Shown here: in pieces, positions 19,172 to 29,154 of the stretch
Position numbering within the stretch: the stretch's first letter is position 1
Layout of the letters: each line of letters begins with the position of its first letter
DNA from: Pectobacterium sp. CFBP8739
GTDB taxonomy: Bacteria > Pseudomonadota > Gammaproteobacteria > Enterobacterales > Enterobacteriaceae
NCBI RefSeq assembly: GCF_013449375.1
Contig: NZ_JACDRR010000005.1
Coordinates: 456,156 to 520,155 of the forward strand
Reading direction: 5' to 3'
Length of the DNA: 64,000 nucleotides
Made by a program: the position numbers and the translations under genes
Notes under the pieces: model-generated
What the model was told of the DNA's origin: nothing
What the model saw: only the letters and a program-made list of their open reading frames with translations
The model's database searches: none

Positions 19172-19201
19172 AAAAAAAGGCCACTCACTACGAGTGGCCT
19201 T
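19172..19201 (-). terminator. Terminator of eda (shared gap with purT)
   Basis: AAGGCCACTC / GAGTGGCCTT arms enclose a short loop and are followed by seven Us on the minus strand. It ends the eda transcript and may also stop purT from the other side. Confidence 0.85.
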
Positions 19202-19223
19202 CGTCATTCAGTCACGAGCAAAC

Positions 19224-19865
19224 TTAGGCTTTTGCACCTGCAACGGCTTCACACGCCAGTTCGGTAATACGCGCGTAATCACCGCTTTCCAGCGCATCGT
19301 TCGGCACCAGCCATGAACCACCGACGCACAGCACGCTTTTCAGCGCCAGATAATCGCGGTAGTTATTTGGCGTAATGCCACCGGTTGGACAGAAACGGAT
19401 CTGAGCAAACGGACCCGCGATCGCCTGGAGCGCTTTCACGCCACCGTTAGCTTCCGCTGGGAAGAATTTGAACTCACGCAGGCCGTAATCCATACCCAGC
19501 ATCAGTTCAGACACCGTGCTGATACCCGGAATCAACGGGATGTTGCCTTCAATCGCGGCTTTCAGCAACGGCTCAGTCAAGCCGGGGCTGATGGCGAACT
19601 GGGCACCTGCATCCACAACGGCGGCCAACTGCTCAGGGTTTGTCACCGTACCAGCACCCACGATGGCTTCCGGTACTTCTTGCGCAATCGCGCGGATCGC
19701 GTCGATGGCACAGTCGGTACGCAATGTCAGTTCCAGAACGCGAACGCCGCCCGCGACTAACGCTTTTGCCATCGGCACTGCGTGTTCGAGTTTGTTGACT
19801 ACAATAACAGGAACAACAGGACCTGTTGTCAAAATCTGTTCCGCGCTCGTTTTCCAGTTTTTCAT
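19224..19865 (-). CDS. eda: KHG/KDPG aldolase
   Basis: Eda cleaves 2-keto-3-deoxy-6-phosphogluconate to pyruvate and glyceraldehyde 3-phosphate, and also 4-hydroxy-2-oxoglutarate. The start is the ATG at 19865 ('[12 protein letters not shown]'), giving 213 residues as in E. coli; a TTG lies one codon earlier. The Schiff-base lysine is in '[14 protein letters not shown]', and '[11 protein letters not shown]' carries the catalytic glutamate. It lies 167 bases downstream of zwf without edd in between. In pectinolytic bacteria this enzyme also ends pectin and hexuronate breakdown (there called KdgA). I saw no clear KdgR box upstream. Confidence 0.97.
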   Translation of the reverse strand: MKNWKTSAEQILTTGPVVPVIVVNKLEHAVPMAKALVAGGVRVLELTLRTDCAIDAIRAIAQEVPEAIVGAGTVTNPEQLAAVVDAGAQFAISPGLTEPLLKAAIEGNIPLIPGISTVSELMLGMDYGLREFKFFPAEANGGVKALQAIAGPFAQIRFCPTGGITPNNYRDYLALKSVLCVGGSWLVPNDALESGDYARITELACEAVAGAKA

Positions 19866-20032
19866 CAAAAGTTATCTCCAGTCATGCCCGAAGGGCATCA
19901 TTAATTATATAGCGCGCCCCTGCCACAGGGATCTGCGTCGCCGCAGATGTCCGACCGCACCGTTAGCCATACATTAAACTGTGGGATACTGAACGTTATC
20001 CGCATCCCAATTACTGACTTATTATCAAAGAA

Positions 20033-21508
20033 TTACTCAAACTCATTCCAAGAGCGGCCATCGCGGGTAATCATCGCCACGGATGCCACTGGCCCCCAGC
20101 TTCCCGCCTGATACGGTTTCGGTGCATCATTGTCCATCGCCCACGCATCCATGATGGAATCCACCCATTTCCAGGCCTCTTCAACCTCATCACGGCGAAC
20201 GAACAGTGCCTGAATGCCGCGCATGCTTTCCAGCAGCAGACGTTCGTAAGCATCGGCCAAATGCTGCTGATTAAAGGTTTCCGAGAAGCTCAGATCCAGT
20301 TTCACCGTTTGCAGGCGGTGTTTATGCTCTAATCCCGGAATTTTATTCAGAATCTGGATTTCCACGCCTTCATCCGGCTGTAAGCGAATGATCAGCTTGT
20401 TCTGCGGCAACTGCTGGTAAGAATCGTGGAACAGGTTCAGCGCAGGGTTTTTAAAGTACACCACCACTTCTGAACATTTGGTCGGCAAACGTTTACCGGT
20501 ACGCAGGTAGAACGGCACACCAGACCAGCGCCAGTCGTCAATATCAACGCGAATCGAGACGAAGGTTTCCGTGCTGCTGCTTTTGTTCGCGCCCTCTTCT
20601 TCCAGATAGCCCGGCACTTTATGTCCCTGAACAAAACCAGACGTGTATTGGCCACGAACGGTGGTTTCATGCACGTTGGAGCGATCGATACGACGCAGTG
20701 AACGCAGCACCTTCACTTTTTCATCACGGATGCGGTCGGTCGTCAAATCAGACGGCGGCGACATCGCAATCATCGTCAGAATCTGCAACAGGTGGTTCTG
20801 GATCATGTCGCGCATCTGGCCGGCTTTATCAAAATAGCCCCAGCGCCCTTCGATGCCGACTTCTTCGGCTACTGTGATCTGTACATGGTCGATCGTCCGG
20901 TTGTCCCAGTTTGAGGAGAACAGCGAGTTGGCAAAACGCAGCGCCAGCAGATTCAGTACGGTTTCTTTACCGAGATAGTGGTCGATACGATAAACCTGGC
21001 ACTCATTGAAGTATTCCGCGACCTGATCGTTAATGACGCGAGAAGACGCCAGATCGGTACCCAATGGTTTTTCCATCACCACACGCGCCGGCTCTTTATT
21101 CAGCCCAGCGGTTCCCAGCCCTTTGCAGATCGCACCGAATGTGCTCGGTGGCATCGCAAAGTAGTTAATGGTGGTGCGGTTTTTCTGGTCAAGCATCTTG
21201 CCCAGTTTGTTAAACGCTTTCGTGTCTTCCACATCAAGATTGCAGAAATCCAGCCGACTGCTTAGCGTTTCCCACAACTTGTCGTCGATGGCTTCTTTCA
21301 TAAAGGTGTCAAGCGCTTCTCGCACGACGCGGGTATACTCCGCTTTATCCCAATCGGCGCGGCCCACCCCGATAATTTTGGTGTCCGCATGGATGTGGCC
21401 TGCTTTTTCCAACTGATACAGGGAAGGCAGCAATTTACGGCGCGCCAGATCGCCCTTGGCACCGAAAATAACCAGATCGCACGCTTGGGCTGTTGAAGTT
21501 ACCGCCAT
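20033..21508 (-). CDS. zwf: Glucose-6-phosphate 1-dehydrogenase
   Basis: Zwf is the NADP-dependent first enzyme of the oxidative pentose phosphate pathway. I choose the ATG at 21508 because GAGGAG lies at the right distance and overlaps the other in-frame ATG at 21514; this gives 491 residues, as in E. coli. The nucleotide-binding motif is 'VIFGAKGDLARRKLLPSLY' and the substrate-binding and catalytic motif is 'RIDHYLGKE'. A HexR box sits just upstream (21533-21547), with the hexR gene divergent beyond it. Confidence 0.97.
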   Translation of the reverse strand: MAVTSTAQACDLVIFGAKGDLARRKLLPSLYQLEKAGHIHADTKIIGVGRADWDKAEYTRVVREALDTFMKEAIDDKLWETLSSRLDFCNLDVEDTKAFNKLGKMLDQKNRTTINYFAMPPSTFGAICKGLGTAGLNKEPARVVMEKPLGTDLASSRVINDQVAEYFNECQVYRIDHYLGKETVLNLLALRFANSLFSSNWDNRTIDHVQITVAEEVGIEGRWGYFDKAGQMRDMIQNHLLQILTMIAMSPPSDLTTDRIRDEKVKVLRSLRRIDRSNVHETTVRGQYTSGFVQGHKVPGYLEEEGANKSSSTETFVSIRVDIDDWRWSGVPFYLRTGKRLPTKCSEVVVYFKNPALNLFHDSYQQLPQNKLIIRLQPDEGVEIQILNKIPGLEHKHRLQTVKLDLSFSETFNQQHLADAYERLLLESMRGIQALFVRRDEVEEAWKWVDSIMDAWAMDNDAPKPYQAGSWGPVASVAMITRDGRSWNEFE

Positions 21509-21532
21509 GTTCATCTCCTCGTTGCAGGATGC

Positions 21533-21547
21533 TGTAATTTTATTACA
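21533..21547. promoter_or_regulatory. HexR operator at zwf
   Basis: TGTAATTTTATTACA is a perfect palindrome matching the HexR consensus (TGTAATnnnATTACA type). It lies 25 bases upstream of the zwf start, with the hexR gene on the other side. KDPG is the known inducer that releases HexR, linking zwf to the product used by eda. Confidence 0.85.
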
Positions 21548-21892
21548 GCGATAATGTACTCTTTTTGACTACAGCCAGTAAACCCATCATAAAAATGCCA
21601 AATAATGGTCGTTATTGGCTGAAAACCACAAATAAATCGGTCTGTGCCACGGCTGAAATCACTTAGGCATTCGCCCTAAAGCGAAATTTTTCGTCGTTTC
21701 TGACAGTCGATTACTTTTCTGAAAGTTAGACACATGTCATGTTCTGGCAAAAAAAGGACCTAACTTAACGTGTTGCCCGCTGCCAACCCGTACAGGGTCG
21801 TAGTATATTTTCACGACTTGCATTTTTTCACGTAATGCATGCCAGTTGTACCTTTAGTTGAAATTGGAAAAAACTTACATGGCCCTTGTCGT
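21548..21892. other. Divergent control region between zwf and hexR
   Basis: The zwf-hexR gap from 21509 to 21892 contains the HexR box noted separately and both promoters. I see no second convincing HexR palindrome near hexR and no gene. Confidence 0.5.
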
Positions 21893-22762
21893 ATGAATAT
21901 GCTGGAAAAAATCCAGAGTCACCTAGAACTCTTGAGCAAATCGGAAAGAAAAGTTGCTGAAGTGATCCTAAGCACTCCGCAGACAGCCATTCACTCCAGC
22001 ATCGCGACCTTAGCCAAAATGGCCGACGTCAGCGAGCCAACGGTCAATCGTTTCTGTCGCCGCCTTGAAACGAAAGGGTTTCCCGATTTTAAACTACATC
22101 TGGCACAAAGTCTGGCAAACGGTACACCCTATGTGAACCGTAACGTTGAAGAAGATGACAGCGTTGACGCCTACACCAGTAAAATCTTTGAATCCGCCAT
22201 GGCGGGTCTGGAACAGGTGAAATCCAGTCTGGATGTCACTGCCGTCAACCGCGCCGTGGATTTGCTGACGCAGGCGAAAAAAATCTCTTTCTTCGGTCTG
22301 GGCGCCTCCGCAGCTGTCGCACACGATGCGATGAACAAATTTTTCCGCTTCAATATTCCCGTCGTTTATTTTGATGACATCGTTATGCAGCGTATGAGTT
22401 GCATGAATTCCTGCGACGGTGACGTGGTGGTATTGATCTCCCACACTGGCAGAACCAAAAGTCTGGTCGAAATGGCACAGTTAGCACGTGAGAACGACGC
22501 GACCGTCATCGCGATCACCTCAGACGGCACGCCGCTCGCGCGTGAGGCCTCGCTGGCGTTGCGGCTTGATGTGCCTGAAGATACCGATGTCTATATGCCG
22601 ATGGTGTCTCGCATCGCCCAGTTGACGCTGATCGACGTTCTGGCGACGGGCTTCACACTGCGCCGCGGAGAGAAGTTTCGTGATAACCTGAAGCGGGTCA
22701 AAGAAGCCTTGCGCGAATCTCGCTTTGATAAAGATGAGCGATTGATTAACCCCTTTAGGTGA
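21893..22762 (+). CDS. hexR: RpiR-family repressor HexR
   Basis: HexR is a DNA-binding repressor of zwf and other central sugar genes, relieved by 2-keto-3-deoxy-6-phosphogluconate. The start is the ATG at 21893 ('MNMLEKIQSHLELLSKSERK'), giving 289 residues as in E. coli; the frame is open 18 codons upstream. The N-terminal helix-turn-helix (residues 1-77) shows 'MADVSEPTVNRFCRRL'. The SIS sugar-phosphate domain (about 120-260) shows 'KISFFGLGASAAVAHDAMNKF' in part and 'VVLISHTGRTKSLVE'. It is divergent from its target zwf. Confidence 0.97.
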   Translation: MNMLEKIQSHLELLSKSERKVAEVILSTPQTAIHSSIATLAKMADVSEPTVNRFCRRLETKGFPDFKLHLAQSLANGTPYVNRNVEEDDSVDAYTSKIFESAMAGLEQVKSSLDVTAVNRAVDLLTQAKKISFFGLGASAAVAHDAMNKFFRFNIPVVYFDDIVMQRMSCMNSCDGDVVVLISHTGRTKSLVEMAQLARENDATVIAITSDGTPLAREASLALRLDVPEDTDVYMPMVSRIAQLTLIDVLATGFTLRRGEKFRDNLKRVKEALRESRFDKDERLINPFR

Positions 22763-22804
22763 TCGCTAAGTTTTACGTTGTGCTTTGTTTTTGAGTTATG
22801 TTTT

Positions 22805-23000
<196 letters not shown>

Positions 23001-23217
23001 TGAAAAATGAGCGGTATCATCTACCCGCTTCATCTTGATATGGTCAGAGAGTACGGGCATGGAAAGATGACGGGGATTACCTGTACAGTATGATAATCAG
23101 ACTCAACACGATGTTCGGATAACGCAGGTGAAATAGTTTTGTTGTAAAGTGACATTTTGCACCGTTATTCGACGCTTAATCGCAACACTACAGCTTCACA
23201 AGTGAACGGAGTTATAC
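23001..23217 (+). promoter_or_regulatory. Upstream region of pykA
   Basis: A 217-base stretch between the repeat element and the pykA ATG, presumably holding the pykA promoter. I see no clear HexR palindrome in it. The ribosome binding site is CGGAG, seven bases before the ATG. Confidence 0.4.
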
Positions 23218-24660
23218 ATGTCCAGACGGCTCAGAAGAACCAAGATTGTCACCACCCTGGGGCCCGCTACCGACCGCGATAATAATCTCGAAAAGATTAT
23301 CAGTGCGGGCGCTAACGTAGTACGCATGAATTTTTCTCACGGCACACCAGAAGATCATCTATTACGTGCCAACAAAGTTCGTGAAATTGCGGCTAAATTG
23401 GGCCGCCACGTTGCCATTCTTGGCGATCTACAGGGTCCAAAAATTCGTGTTTCTACCTTCAAAGAAGGTAAAATTTTCCTGAATGTCGGCGACAAATTCT
23501 TGCTGGATGCCAACTTAGCGAAAGGCGAAGGCGATAAAGAAAAAGTTGGGATCGATTACAAAGGCTTACCGAGCGACGTCGTACCTGGCGATATCCTGTT
23601 ACTGGATGATGGTCGTGTACAACTGAAAGTGCTTCAGGTTGAAGGCCTGAAAGTGTATACCGAAGTCACCGTTGGCGGCCCGCTGTCCAACAACAAAGGC
23701 ATCAATAAACTCGGCGGCGGTCTGTCTGCTGAAGCCCTGACGGAAAAAGATAAAGCCGACATTATTACTGCTGCAAAAATTGGCGTCGACTATCTGGCCG
23801 TCTCTTTCCCCCGTACTGGTGAAGACCTCAACTACGCACGCCGCCTCGCGCGCGATGCGGGCTGTCATGCCAAGATCGTATCAAAAGTTGAACGTGCTGA
23901 AGCCGTCTGCTCAGATGCCGCGATGGATGACATTATTCTGGCTTCCGATGTGGTGATGGTGGCGAGGGGCGATCTGGGCGTTGAAATCGGCGATCCAGAG
24001 CTGGTGGGCATTCAGAAGAAATTGATTCGTCGCGCCCGTCAGTTGAACCGAGCGGTCATTACCGCCACGCAGATGATGGAATCGATGATCACCAACCCGA
24101 TGCCAACGCGCGCAGAGGTGATGGACGTCGCCAACGCCGTGCTAGACGGTACCGATGCGGTCATGCTGTCGGCAGAGACCGCTGCGGGTCAATATCCGGC
24201 CGAAACCGTCGCCGCCATGGCGAAAGTTTGTTTAGGCGCGGAGAAAATCCCAAGCATCAATGTCTCCAAACACCGCCTTGATGTGCAGTTTGATAACACG
24301 GAAGAATCCGTCGCGATGTCTGCGATGTATGCCGCCAATCACCTGAAAGGGGTAACGGCGCTGATCGCTATGACGGAGTCAGGCCGTACCGCGCTGATGA
24401 TGTCTCGTATCAGTTCCGGATTGCCGATTTTTGCCATGTCTCGTCATGAACAAACGCTGAACCTGACGGCATTATATCGTGGCGTCACTCCGGTGCATTT
24501 CGATAGCTACACGGATGGCGTGGCTGCCGCTAACGATGCGGTGATTCGCCTGCGCGATAAAGGATTCCTGATGTCTGGAGATCTGGTTATCGTCACACAG
24601 GGCGACATCATGGGCACCGTAGGCACGACTAACACGATCCGCATCCTGCGCGTGGAATAA
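23218..24660 (+). CDS. pykA: Pyruvate kinase II
   Basis: PykA makes pyruvate and ATP from phosphoenolpyruvate and ADP at the end of glycolysis; the PykA type is activated by AMP. The product has 480 residues, as in E. coli. Signature blocks are 'MNFSHG', '[10 protein letters not shown]', 'KVERAEAV', '[11 protein letters not shown]' (active-site loop) and '[11 protein letters not shown]'. It follows hexR as in E. coli and is flanked on both sides by copies of one repeat (22805-23000 and 24757-24799). Confidence 0.98.
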   Translation: MSRRLRRTKIVTTLGPATDRDNNLEKIISAGANVVRMNFSHGTPEDHLLRANKVREIAAKLGRHVAILGDLQGPKIRVSTFKEGKIFLNVGDKFLLDANLAKGEGDKEKVGIDYKGLPSDVVPGDILLLDDGRVQLKVLQVEGLKVYTEVTVGGPLSNNKGINKLGGGLSAEALTEKDKADIITAAKIGVDYLAVSFPRTGEDLNYARRLARDAGCHAKIVSKVERAEAVCSDAAMDDIILASDVVMVARGDLGVEIGDPELVGIQKKLIRRARQLNRAVITATQMMESMITNPMPTRAEVMDVANAVLDGTDAVMLSAETAAGQYPAETVAAMAKVCLGAEKIPSINVSKHRLDVQFDNTEESVAMSAMYAANHLKGVTALIAMTESGRTALMMSRISSGLPIFAMSRHEQTLNLTALYRGVTPVHFDSYTDGVAAANDAVIRLRDKGFLMSGDLVIVTQGDIMGTVGTTNTIRILRVE

Positions 24661-24705
24661 TCTTTGCCATAGCCGTCAGCTAGCAGGCAGATGGTTTATT
24701 TCAGT

Positions 24706-24738
24706 AAAAAGCCGGACGATCTCTCGACCGGCTTTTTT
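24706..24738 (+). terminator. Terminator of pykA
   Basis: AAAAGCCGG / CCGGCTTTTTT forms a 9-bp stem with a 12-base loop and a run of Us, 45 bases after the pykA stop. Confidence 0.85.
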
Positions 24739-24756
24739 ATCTATGCGGCCAGTGAG

Positions 24757-24799
24757 TAAGGACAGCCAACGCACAAGCAGCTTGAAATATGACGGGTAT
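24757..24799. repeat. Right-end fragment of the intergenic repeat
   Basis: CAGCCAACGCACAAGCAGCT followed by TGAAATATGACGGGTA matches the right end of the 22805-23000 element with a few substitutions. The rest of the element is missing. It abuts the lpxM stop codon (24803). Confidence 0.7.
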
Positions 24800-24802
24800 A
24801 AA

Positions 24803-25774
24803 CTAGTTGCGGTATAAATCATCCCGACAGTACGGTTCAATCTCACCCGGTTTACGGGTTTTCAACAATTTCAGAATCCAGGTGTACTGCTCAGGATTCG
24901 GCCTGACCAGAATTTCCACCTCTTCATTCATGCGTCGAGCAATATAGGCATCATCTGCTTCAGCTAAATCATTCATAGGCGGGCGAATAAACACATCCAG
25001 ACAGCCGTCTTTCGCGTTATACACCGGAAACAGCGGAATGATATCAGCACGGCATACTTTCATAAGCCGTCCGACGGCAGGCAGCGTGGCTTTATAAGTC
25101 GAAAAGAAATCAACAAATTCGCTGTGTTCAGGGCCGTGATCCTGATCGGGAAGGTAATAGCCCCAGCACCCAGAACGCACGGAACTAATAAACGGCTTAA
25201 TGCCGTCGTTACGCGCATGGATACGACCGCCAAAGCGACGGCGTAACCGATTCCACCAATAATCCACCAGCGCATTTTTCTGATTGTGGAACATGGCTGC
25301 CATACGCTGCCCGCGCGAAGTCAGTAGCATCGCCGGAATATCGACGCCCCATCCGTGCGGCACCAAAAAGATCACGTTCTTATCTTGTTCTTTAATACGA
25401 TCCAGAATGTCTTCACCGTGCCAGCGAACATATTTCTCGATTTTCTTTGGGTTACGAATCCCGACTTCCACCATCATGATCATCGACTGAGGCGCTGTCG
25501 CAAACATGTCATCGATGATGGTTTCACGCTGTGCTTCCGTTAACTCCGGCATGCAATACAGCAGGTTAATACGGGCACGGCGGCGGGCGCCTTTTGATAT
25601 TCTCCCGACAAAACGCCCTAACCCACCCAACACCGGATTTCTCAATCGCGCCGGAACATAGGCGGCGAGAGCCATTACGCCAACACCTAACCAAACGCCC
25701 CAATAGCGCGGATGAAAAAAGGCGCGTTGAAACTGGGGAACAAATTCAGCGTTCGATTTTTTTTCTTTTTCCAT
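24803..25774 (-). CDS. lpxM: Lipid A biosynthesis myristoyltransferase LpxM
   Basis: LpxM adds the last secondary acyl chain to Kdo2-lipid A at the inner face of the inner membrane. The product has 323 residues. The HX4D acyltransferase motif is visible in 'FLVPHGWGVDIPAMLL', with 'HNQKNALVDYWW', 'GGRIHARNDGIKPFI' and 'YYLPDQDHGPEHSEFVDFF' also typical. One N-terminal hydrophobic segment anchors it. The gene order lpxM-mepM-znuA is that of E. coli. Confidence 0.96.
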   Translation of the reverse strand: MEKEKKSNAEFVPQFQRAFFHPRYWGVWLGVGVMALAAYVPARLRNPVLGGLGRFVGRISKGARRRARINLLYCMPELTEAQRETIIDDMFATAPQSMIMMVEVGIRNPKKIEKYVRWHGEDILDRIKEQDKNVIFLVPHGWGVDIPAMLLTSRGQRMAAMFHNQKNALVDYWWNRLRRRFGGRIHARNDGIKPFISSVRSGCWGYYLPDQDHGPEHSEFVDFFSTYKATLPAVGRLMKVCRADIIPLFPVYNAKDGCLDVFIRPPMNDLAEADDAYIARRMNEEVEILVRPNPEQYTWILKLLKTRKPGEIEPYCRDDLYRN

Positions 25775-25918
25775 GCCTAAACTCTTCAGATCAATCAGTA
25801 AACATCATCATAGTTGCCGCTTAGCGTTTAGCAAACTCGCGACAATACGTAAAAACTCGCCCGCTTAGCAACAAAAATCAGGAGGCCGCGTTCTATAACA
25901 TGAACCTGTTTTATAAAT

Positions 25919-25946
25919 GAAAATGCCGGCAGCAAGCCACCGGCAT
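25919..25946 (-). terminator. Terminator of mepM
   Basis: ATGCCGG / CCGGCAT arms are followed by TTTTCATTT on the minus strand, 19 bases after the mepM stop. Confidence 0.75.
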
Positions 25947-25964
25947 AACATGCAGTCGATATCG

Positions 25965-27287
25965 TTAATCAAACTTAAGCTGCGGCACGACTTCTTTCAC
26001 CTGCGCCAGATAATCACGACGCTCTTTACCCGCAAGTCCTTCAGAACGCGGCAGTTTAGCTGTTAACGGGTTTACTGCCTGCTGGTTAATCCAGAACTCA
26101 TAATGCAGGTGCGGGCCGGTTGAACGCCCCGTGTTTCCAGACAACCCGATACGATCGCCACGTTTCACTTTCTGACCGGATTTCACCAATATACGATTCA
26201 AGTGCATAAAGTGAGTGGTGTACTGACGACCATGACGGATGACAACATAGTTACCCGCCGCGCCACTGCGTTTCGCAATTACGACTTCACCGTCTCCGAC
26301 GGCCAGAACCGGTGTACCGACTGGCATAGCAAAGTCGACACCTTTATGCGGCGCAACGCGACCTGTCACTGGGTTCAAACGGCGCGGATTAAAGTTGGAG
26401 GAAACACGGAATTGTTTCATCGTAGGGAAGCGCATAAAGCCACGCGTCAACCCAGAACCTTCACGGTCGTAGAATTTTCCGTCTTCAGCACGAATGGCGT
26501 AATAATCTTTGCCTCCGGTATTCAAACGAACGCCAATCAGCTCACTCTGTTCACTTTTACCATCGAGTATTTCGCGAGACATCAAAACAGAAAACGTGTC
26601 GTCCTTACGTAACTTACGGAAATCCAGTTGCCATTGCAGCGCTTTGATGACGTCACGCACTTCTGCGCTGGTCAAACCGGCATTTTGCGCACTGCTAACA
26701 AAACTACCCGTGACTCGGCCATTCAGAACGCTGTTACGCCACTCACCTTTCAGCGTTTCAATACGTTCTTTGAAATCGTCACCGACGCGCTCATAAATGC
26801 GCGTTTCACGGCGAGACATCTGCCAGGTCAGGCTTTGCAGATCGCCATTTTCACCCAGTGACCATGAAATTTGCTGACCAATTTTCAGGTTACGCAAATC
26901 TTTATTCTGATCGGCGAGTTGGGTAACGTCCGTCATATCAATACCATATTGCGTCAAAATGCTGCTTAAGGTATCGCCCGTAGACACCACATACTCATGT
27001 GAACTGCCTTCATCAGCAACTTTATCATCCAGCTCATCTTGTGGAATATCGTCATCTGGCGAGGGCTGGTCTATCGGTTCACTGGCTTCTGGCGTCAGCG
27101 TACGGAGTTGGTTGGTTTCCAGATCGATATCTTTCACGATCACTGGAGCATCATCGACGTGGGGATAAACAAAAGGCCGCCAAACAGCAACGGCCAATGT
27201 CACAACGGTAAGCGACCCCAGCATGACGCGATGGGGCCGAGGTAAGCTGTTATACGCCAGAGCGATAGTTCGGACTATCTGCTGCAC
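25965..27287 (-). CDS. mepM: Murein DD-endopeptidase MepM
   Basis: MepM is a zinc endopeptidase that cuts D-Ala-mDAP crosslinks so that new peptidoglycan can be inserted. The product has 440 residues with a GTG start, the same length as in E. coli. One N-terminal transmembrane segment lies around residue 25-35. A LysM domain follows at about 95-140 ('EYVVSTGDTLSSILTQYGIDM' in part). The M23 peptidase domain near residues 305-410 shows 'PHKGVDFAMPVGTPV' and 'GPHLHYEFW', which carry the zinc ligands. The GTG lies 12 bases after the znuA stop, so mepM probably shares the Zur-controlled transcript of znuA. Confidence 0.97.
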   Translation of the reverse strand: MQQIVRTIALAYNSLPRPHRVMLGSLTVVTLAVAVWRPFVYPHVDDAPVIVKDIDLETNQLRTLTPEASEPIDQPSPDDDIPQDELDDKVADEGSSHEYVVSTGDTLSSILTQYGIDMTDVTQLADQNKDLRNLKIGQQISWSLGENGDLQSLTWQMSRRETRIYERVGDDFKERIETLKGEWRNSVLNGRVTGSFVSSAQNAGLTSAEVRDVIKALQWQLDFRKLRKDDTFSVLMSREILDGKSEQSELIGVRLNTGGKDYYAIRAEDGKFYDREGSGLTRGFMRFPTMKQFRVSSNFNPRRLNPVTGRVAPHKGVDFAMPVGTPVLAVGDGEVVIAKRSGAAGNYVVIRHGRQYTTHFMHLNRILVKSGQKVKRGDRIGLSGNTGRSTGPHLHYEFWINQQAVNPLTAKLPRSEGLAGKERRDYLAQVKEVVPQLKFD

Positions 27288-27299
27288 TTATTCGTATCC

Positions 27300-28319
27300 T
27301 CATGATTTTTCCTCCAGACAGCTCACATACTGGTTCGATAGCTGCAACAAGAAATCGGCATAGCTATCTCTACCCAGCGCAATATTGCTTCCCAATGGAT
27401 CGAGCACACCCGAGCGCACGTCGGTTCCTTTGGCAACAGCATTAATAACGGCTGGCCTGAATTGTGGTTCAGCAAAAATGCATACGGCTTTCTGCTCAAC
27501 CAACTGTGTTCGTATTTGATGTAAACGCTGTGCTCCAGGTTGGATTTCGGGGTTAACCGTGAAGTAACCCAAGGGGCTTAATCCGTAGTGTTTCTCAAAA
27601 TAGCCATAGGCATCATGGAACACGAAATAGCCTTTACCCTGCACTGGCGCTAGCATCTTAACAATTTTTTCATCTGCTTGCGCGATTTTATCCGTGAAAT
27701 AAAGCAGATTCGCGTCTAGTTTGTCCTTATTCTGAGGCATAAGTTCCAATAATTTTGCATGAATGGCAATTGCCGCCTGTTTTGTCATCTCCGGCGACAG
27801 CCAAATATGCATATTGAATTCGCCATGATGGTGGCCATCGTCGCCGTCATCATGGGCGGCATGGCTGTGATCATGGCCTTTCTCATGGTCATTATGCGCC
27901 TGTTCATGCTCACTCTCATGATCGTGCCCAGCCTCTTTTTCCAGCTCAGATTTAATGTCAGGCAACTCGGAAAGTGCAATCTGCTTTGCGGGTGGAATTT
28001 TCGCTAACGGTTTTCCAAGGAAGGCTTCCATTTCCGGCCCAACCCAAATCACCAGATCGGCGGACTGTAAACGCTGGACATCAGACGGGCGCAAGGCATA
28101 ATCATGGGGCGATGCGCCATCAGGTAACAAAATCTCCGTTGGCGTTACGCCATCGGCAATCGCCGACGCAATGAATCCCAAAGGACGAATTGACGTAATA
28201 ACCGCCGCGGATGCCGCACTAATTGACATCCCGCTCGCGAATAGCGCGCTGGCAACAAACACACTTTTTAACCATTTTTTTTGCTGAATAGCTTTTTTTT
28301 GTTGAATAGATTGCTGCAT
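27300..28319 (-). CDS. znuA: Zinc-binding periplasmic protein ZnuA
   Basis: ZnuA is the substrate-binding protein of the ZnuABC high-affinity zinc importer. The start is the ATG at 28319, where GGGAG is at the right spacing; an upstream ATG at 28334 contains that site. The product has 339 residues. The signal peptide is preceded by an unusually long Gln/Lys-rich stretch ('[16 protein letters not shown]') and ends near residue 38. A His/Asp-rich loop at about residues 131-166 contains 13 histidines and is longer than in E. coli. Zinc ligands are in 'PHDYAL', 'FNMHIW' and '[13 protein letters not shown]'. Expression is expected to be repressed by Zur. Confidence 0.96.
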   Translation of the reverse strand: MQQSIQQKKAIQQKKWLKSVFVASALFASGMSISAASAAVITSIRPLGFIASAIADGVTPTEILLPDGASPHDYALRPSDVQRLQSADLVIWVGPEMEAFLGKPLAKIPPAKQIALSELPDIKSELEKEAGHDHESEHEQAHNDHEKGHDHSHAAHDDGDDGHHHGEFNMHIWLSPEMTKQAAIAIHAKLLELMPQNKDKLDANLLYFTDKIAQADEKIVKMLAPVQGKGYFVFHDAYGYFEKHYGLSPLGYFTVNPEIQPGAQRLHQIRTQLVEQKAVCIFAEPQFRPAVINAVAKGTDVRSGVLDPLGSNIALGRDSYADFLLQLSNQYVSCLEEKS

Positions 28320-28350
28320 GAAAATCGCTCCCATCGATTTTTATCGTATT

Positions 28351-28373
28351 GCCTGTTATAATATAACGTTACA
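28351..28373. promoter_or_regulatory. Zur operator between znuA and znuC
   Basis: GTTATAATATAAC at 28355-28367 is a perfect palindrome and the core of the known Zur box of znu promoters; the flanking bases extend it partly. It lies between the divergent starts of znuA (28319) and znuC (28396), so a single site can repress both transcripts when zinc is sufficient. Confidence 0.85.
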
Positions 28374-28395
28374 TGGGTTGTGCAAGCCGAATTAT

Positions 28396-29154
28396 ATGTC
28401 CACATTGGTATCACTTAATAATATTTCCGTTACATTTGGCAGCCGAAAGGTCTTGTCAGATATTTCTCTTACCTTGCAGGCAGGTCGAATCCTGACGTTG
28501 CTGGGGCCGAATGGCGCAGGGAAATCGACACTGGTGCGCGTCGTTCTGGGGTTACTGTCCCCCACTTCCGGTTCGCTGACTCGGGAGCCCGCACTGCGTA
28601 TCGGCTACGTTCCGCAGAAGCTGCATCTGGATACCACGCTGCCGTTGACCGTCAGTCGCTTTATGCAACTGCGTCCTGGCGTGAAAAAGCAGGATATTTT
28701 ACCTGCCCTTAAGCGCGTACAAGCGGCACACCTGCTGGAACAGCCGATGCAGAAACTTTCCGGCGGCGAAAACCAACGCGTGCTATTAGCACGCGCACTG
28801 CTCAACCAGCCTCAGCTTCTGGTGCTGGATGAGCCGACACAGGGTGTCGACGTCAATGGGCAACTCGCTCTGTACGATCTCATTAACCAACTGCGGCAGG
28901 AATTCCACTGCGGCGTGTTAATGGTCTCGCACGATCTGCATTTGGTAATGGCAAAAACTGATGAAGTCCTGTGCCTTAATCAACATGTTTGCTGCTCCGG
29001 TACGCCAGAAGTCGTTTCCCTTCATCCCGAATTTTTAGCGATGTTTGGCCACCGCGGCGCGGAGCAATTGGCGATTTATCGCCACCATCACAATCATCGT
29101 CACGATCTACAAGGACGCATTATTCTAAAAAGACAAGGTGGAAACGACGCATGA
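28396..29154 (+). CDS. znuC: Zinc ABC transporter ATPase ZnuC
   Basis: ZnuC is the cytoplasmic ATP-hydrolysing subunit of ZnuABC. The product has 252 residues from the ATG at 28396 ('[14 protein letters not shown]'). The Walker A motif is 'GPNGAGKST', the ABC signature '[15 protein letters not shown]' and Walker B '[12 protein letters not shown]'. The C-terminus has a histidine-rich segment ('[10 protein letters not shown]') typical of zinc transport ATPases. Its TGA overlaps the ATG of znuB. Confidence 0.97.
   Translation: MSTLVSLNNISVTFGSRKVLSDISLTLQAGRILTLLGPNGAGKSTLVRVVLGLLSPTSGSLTREPALRIGYVPQKLHLDTTLPLTVSRFMQLRPGVKKQDILPALKRVQAAHLLEQPMQKLSGGENQRVLLARALLNQPQLLVLDEPTQGVDVNGQLALYDLINQLRQEFHCGVLMVSHDLHLVMAKTDEVLCLNQHVCCSGTPEVVSLHPEFLAMFGHRGAEQLAIYRHHHNHRHDLQGRIILKRQGGNDA

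Noticed and set aside
23140..23175. Possible second HexR box upstream of pykA (TTGTAAAGTGACATTT)
   Set aside because: It is not palindromic enough; only one half-site fits.
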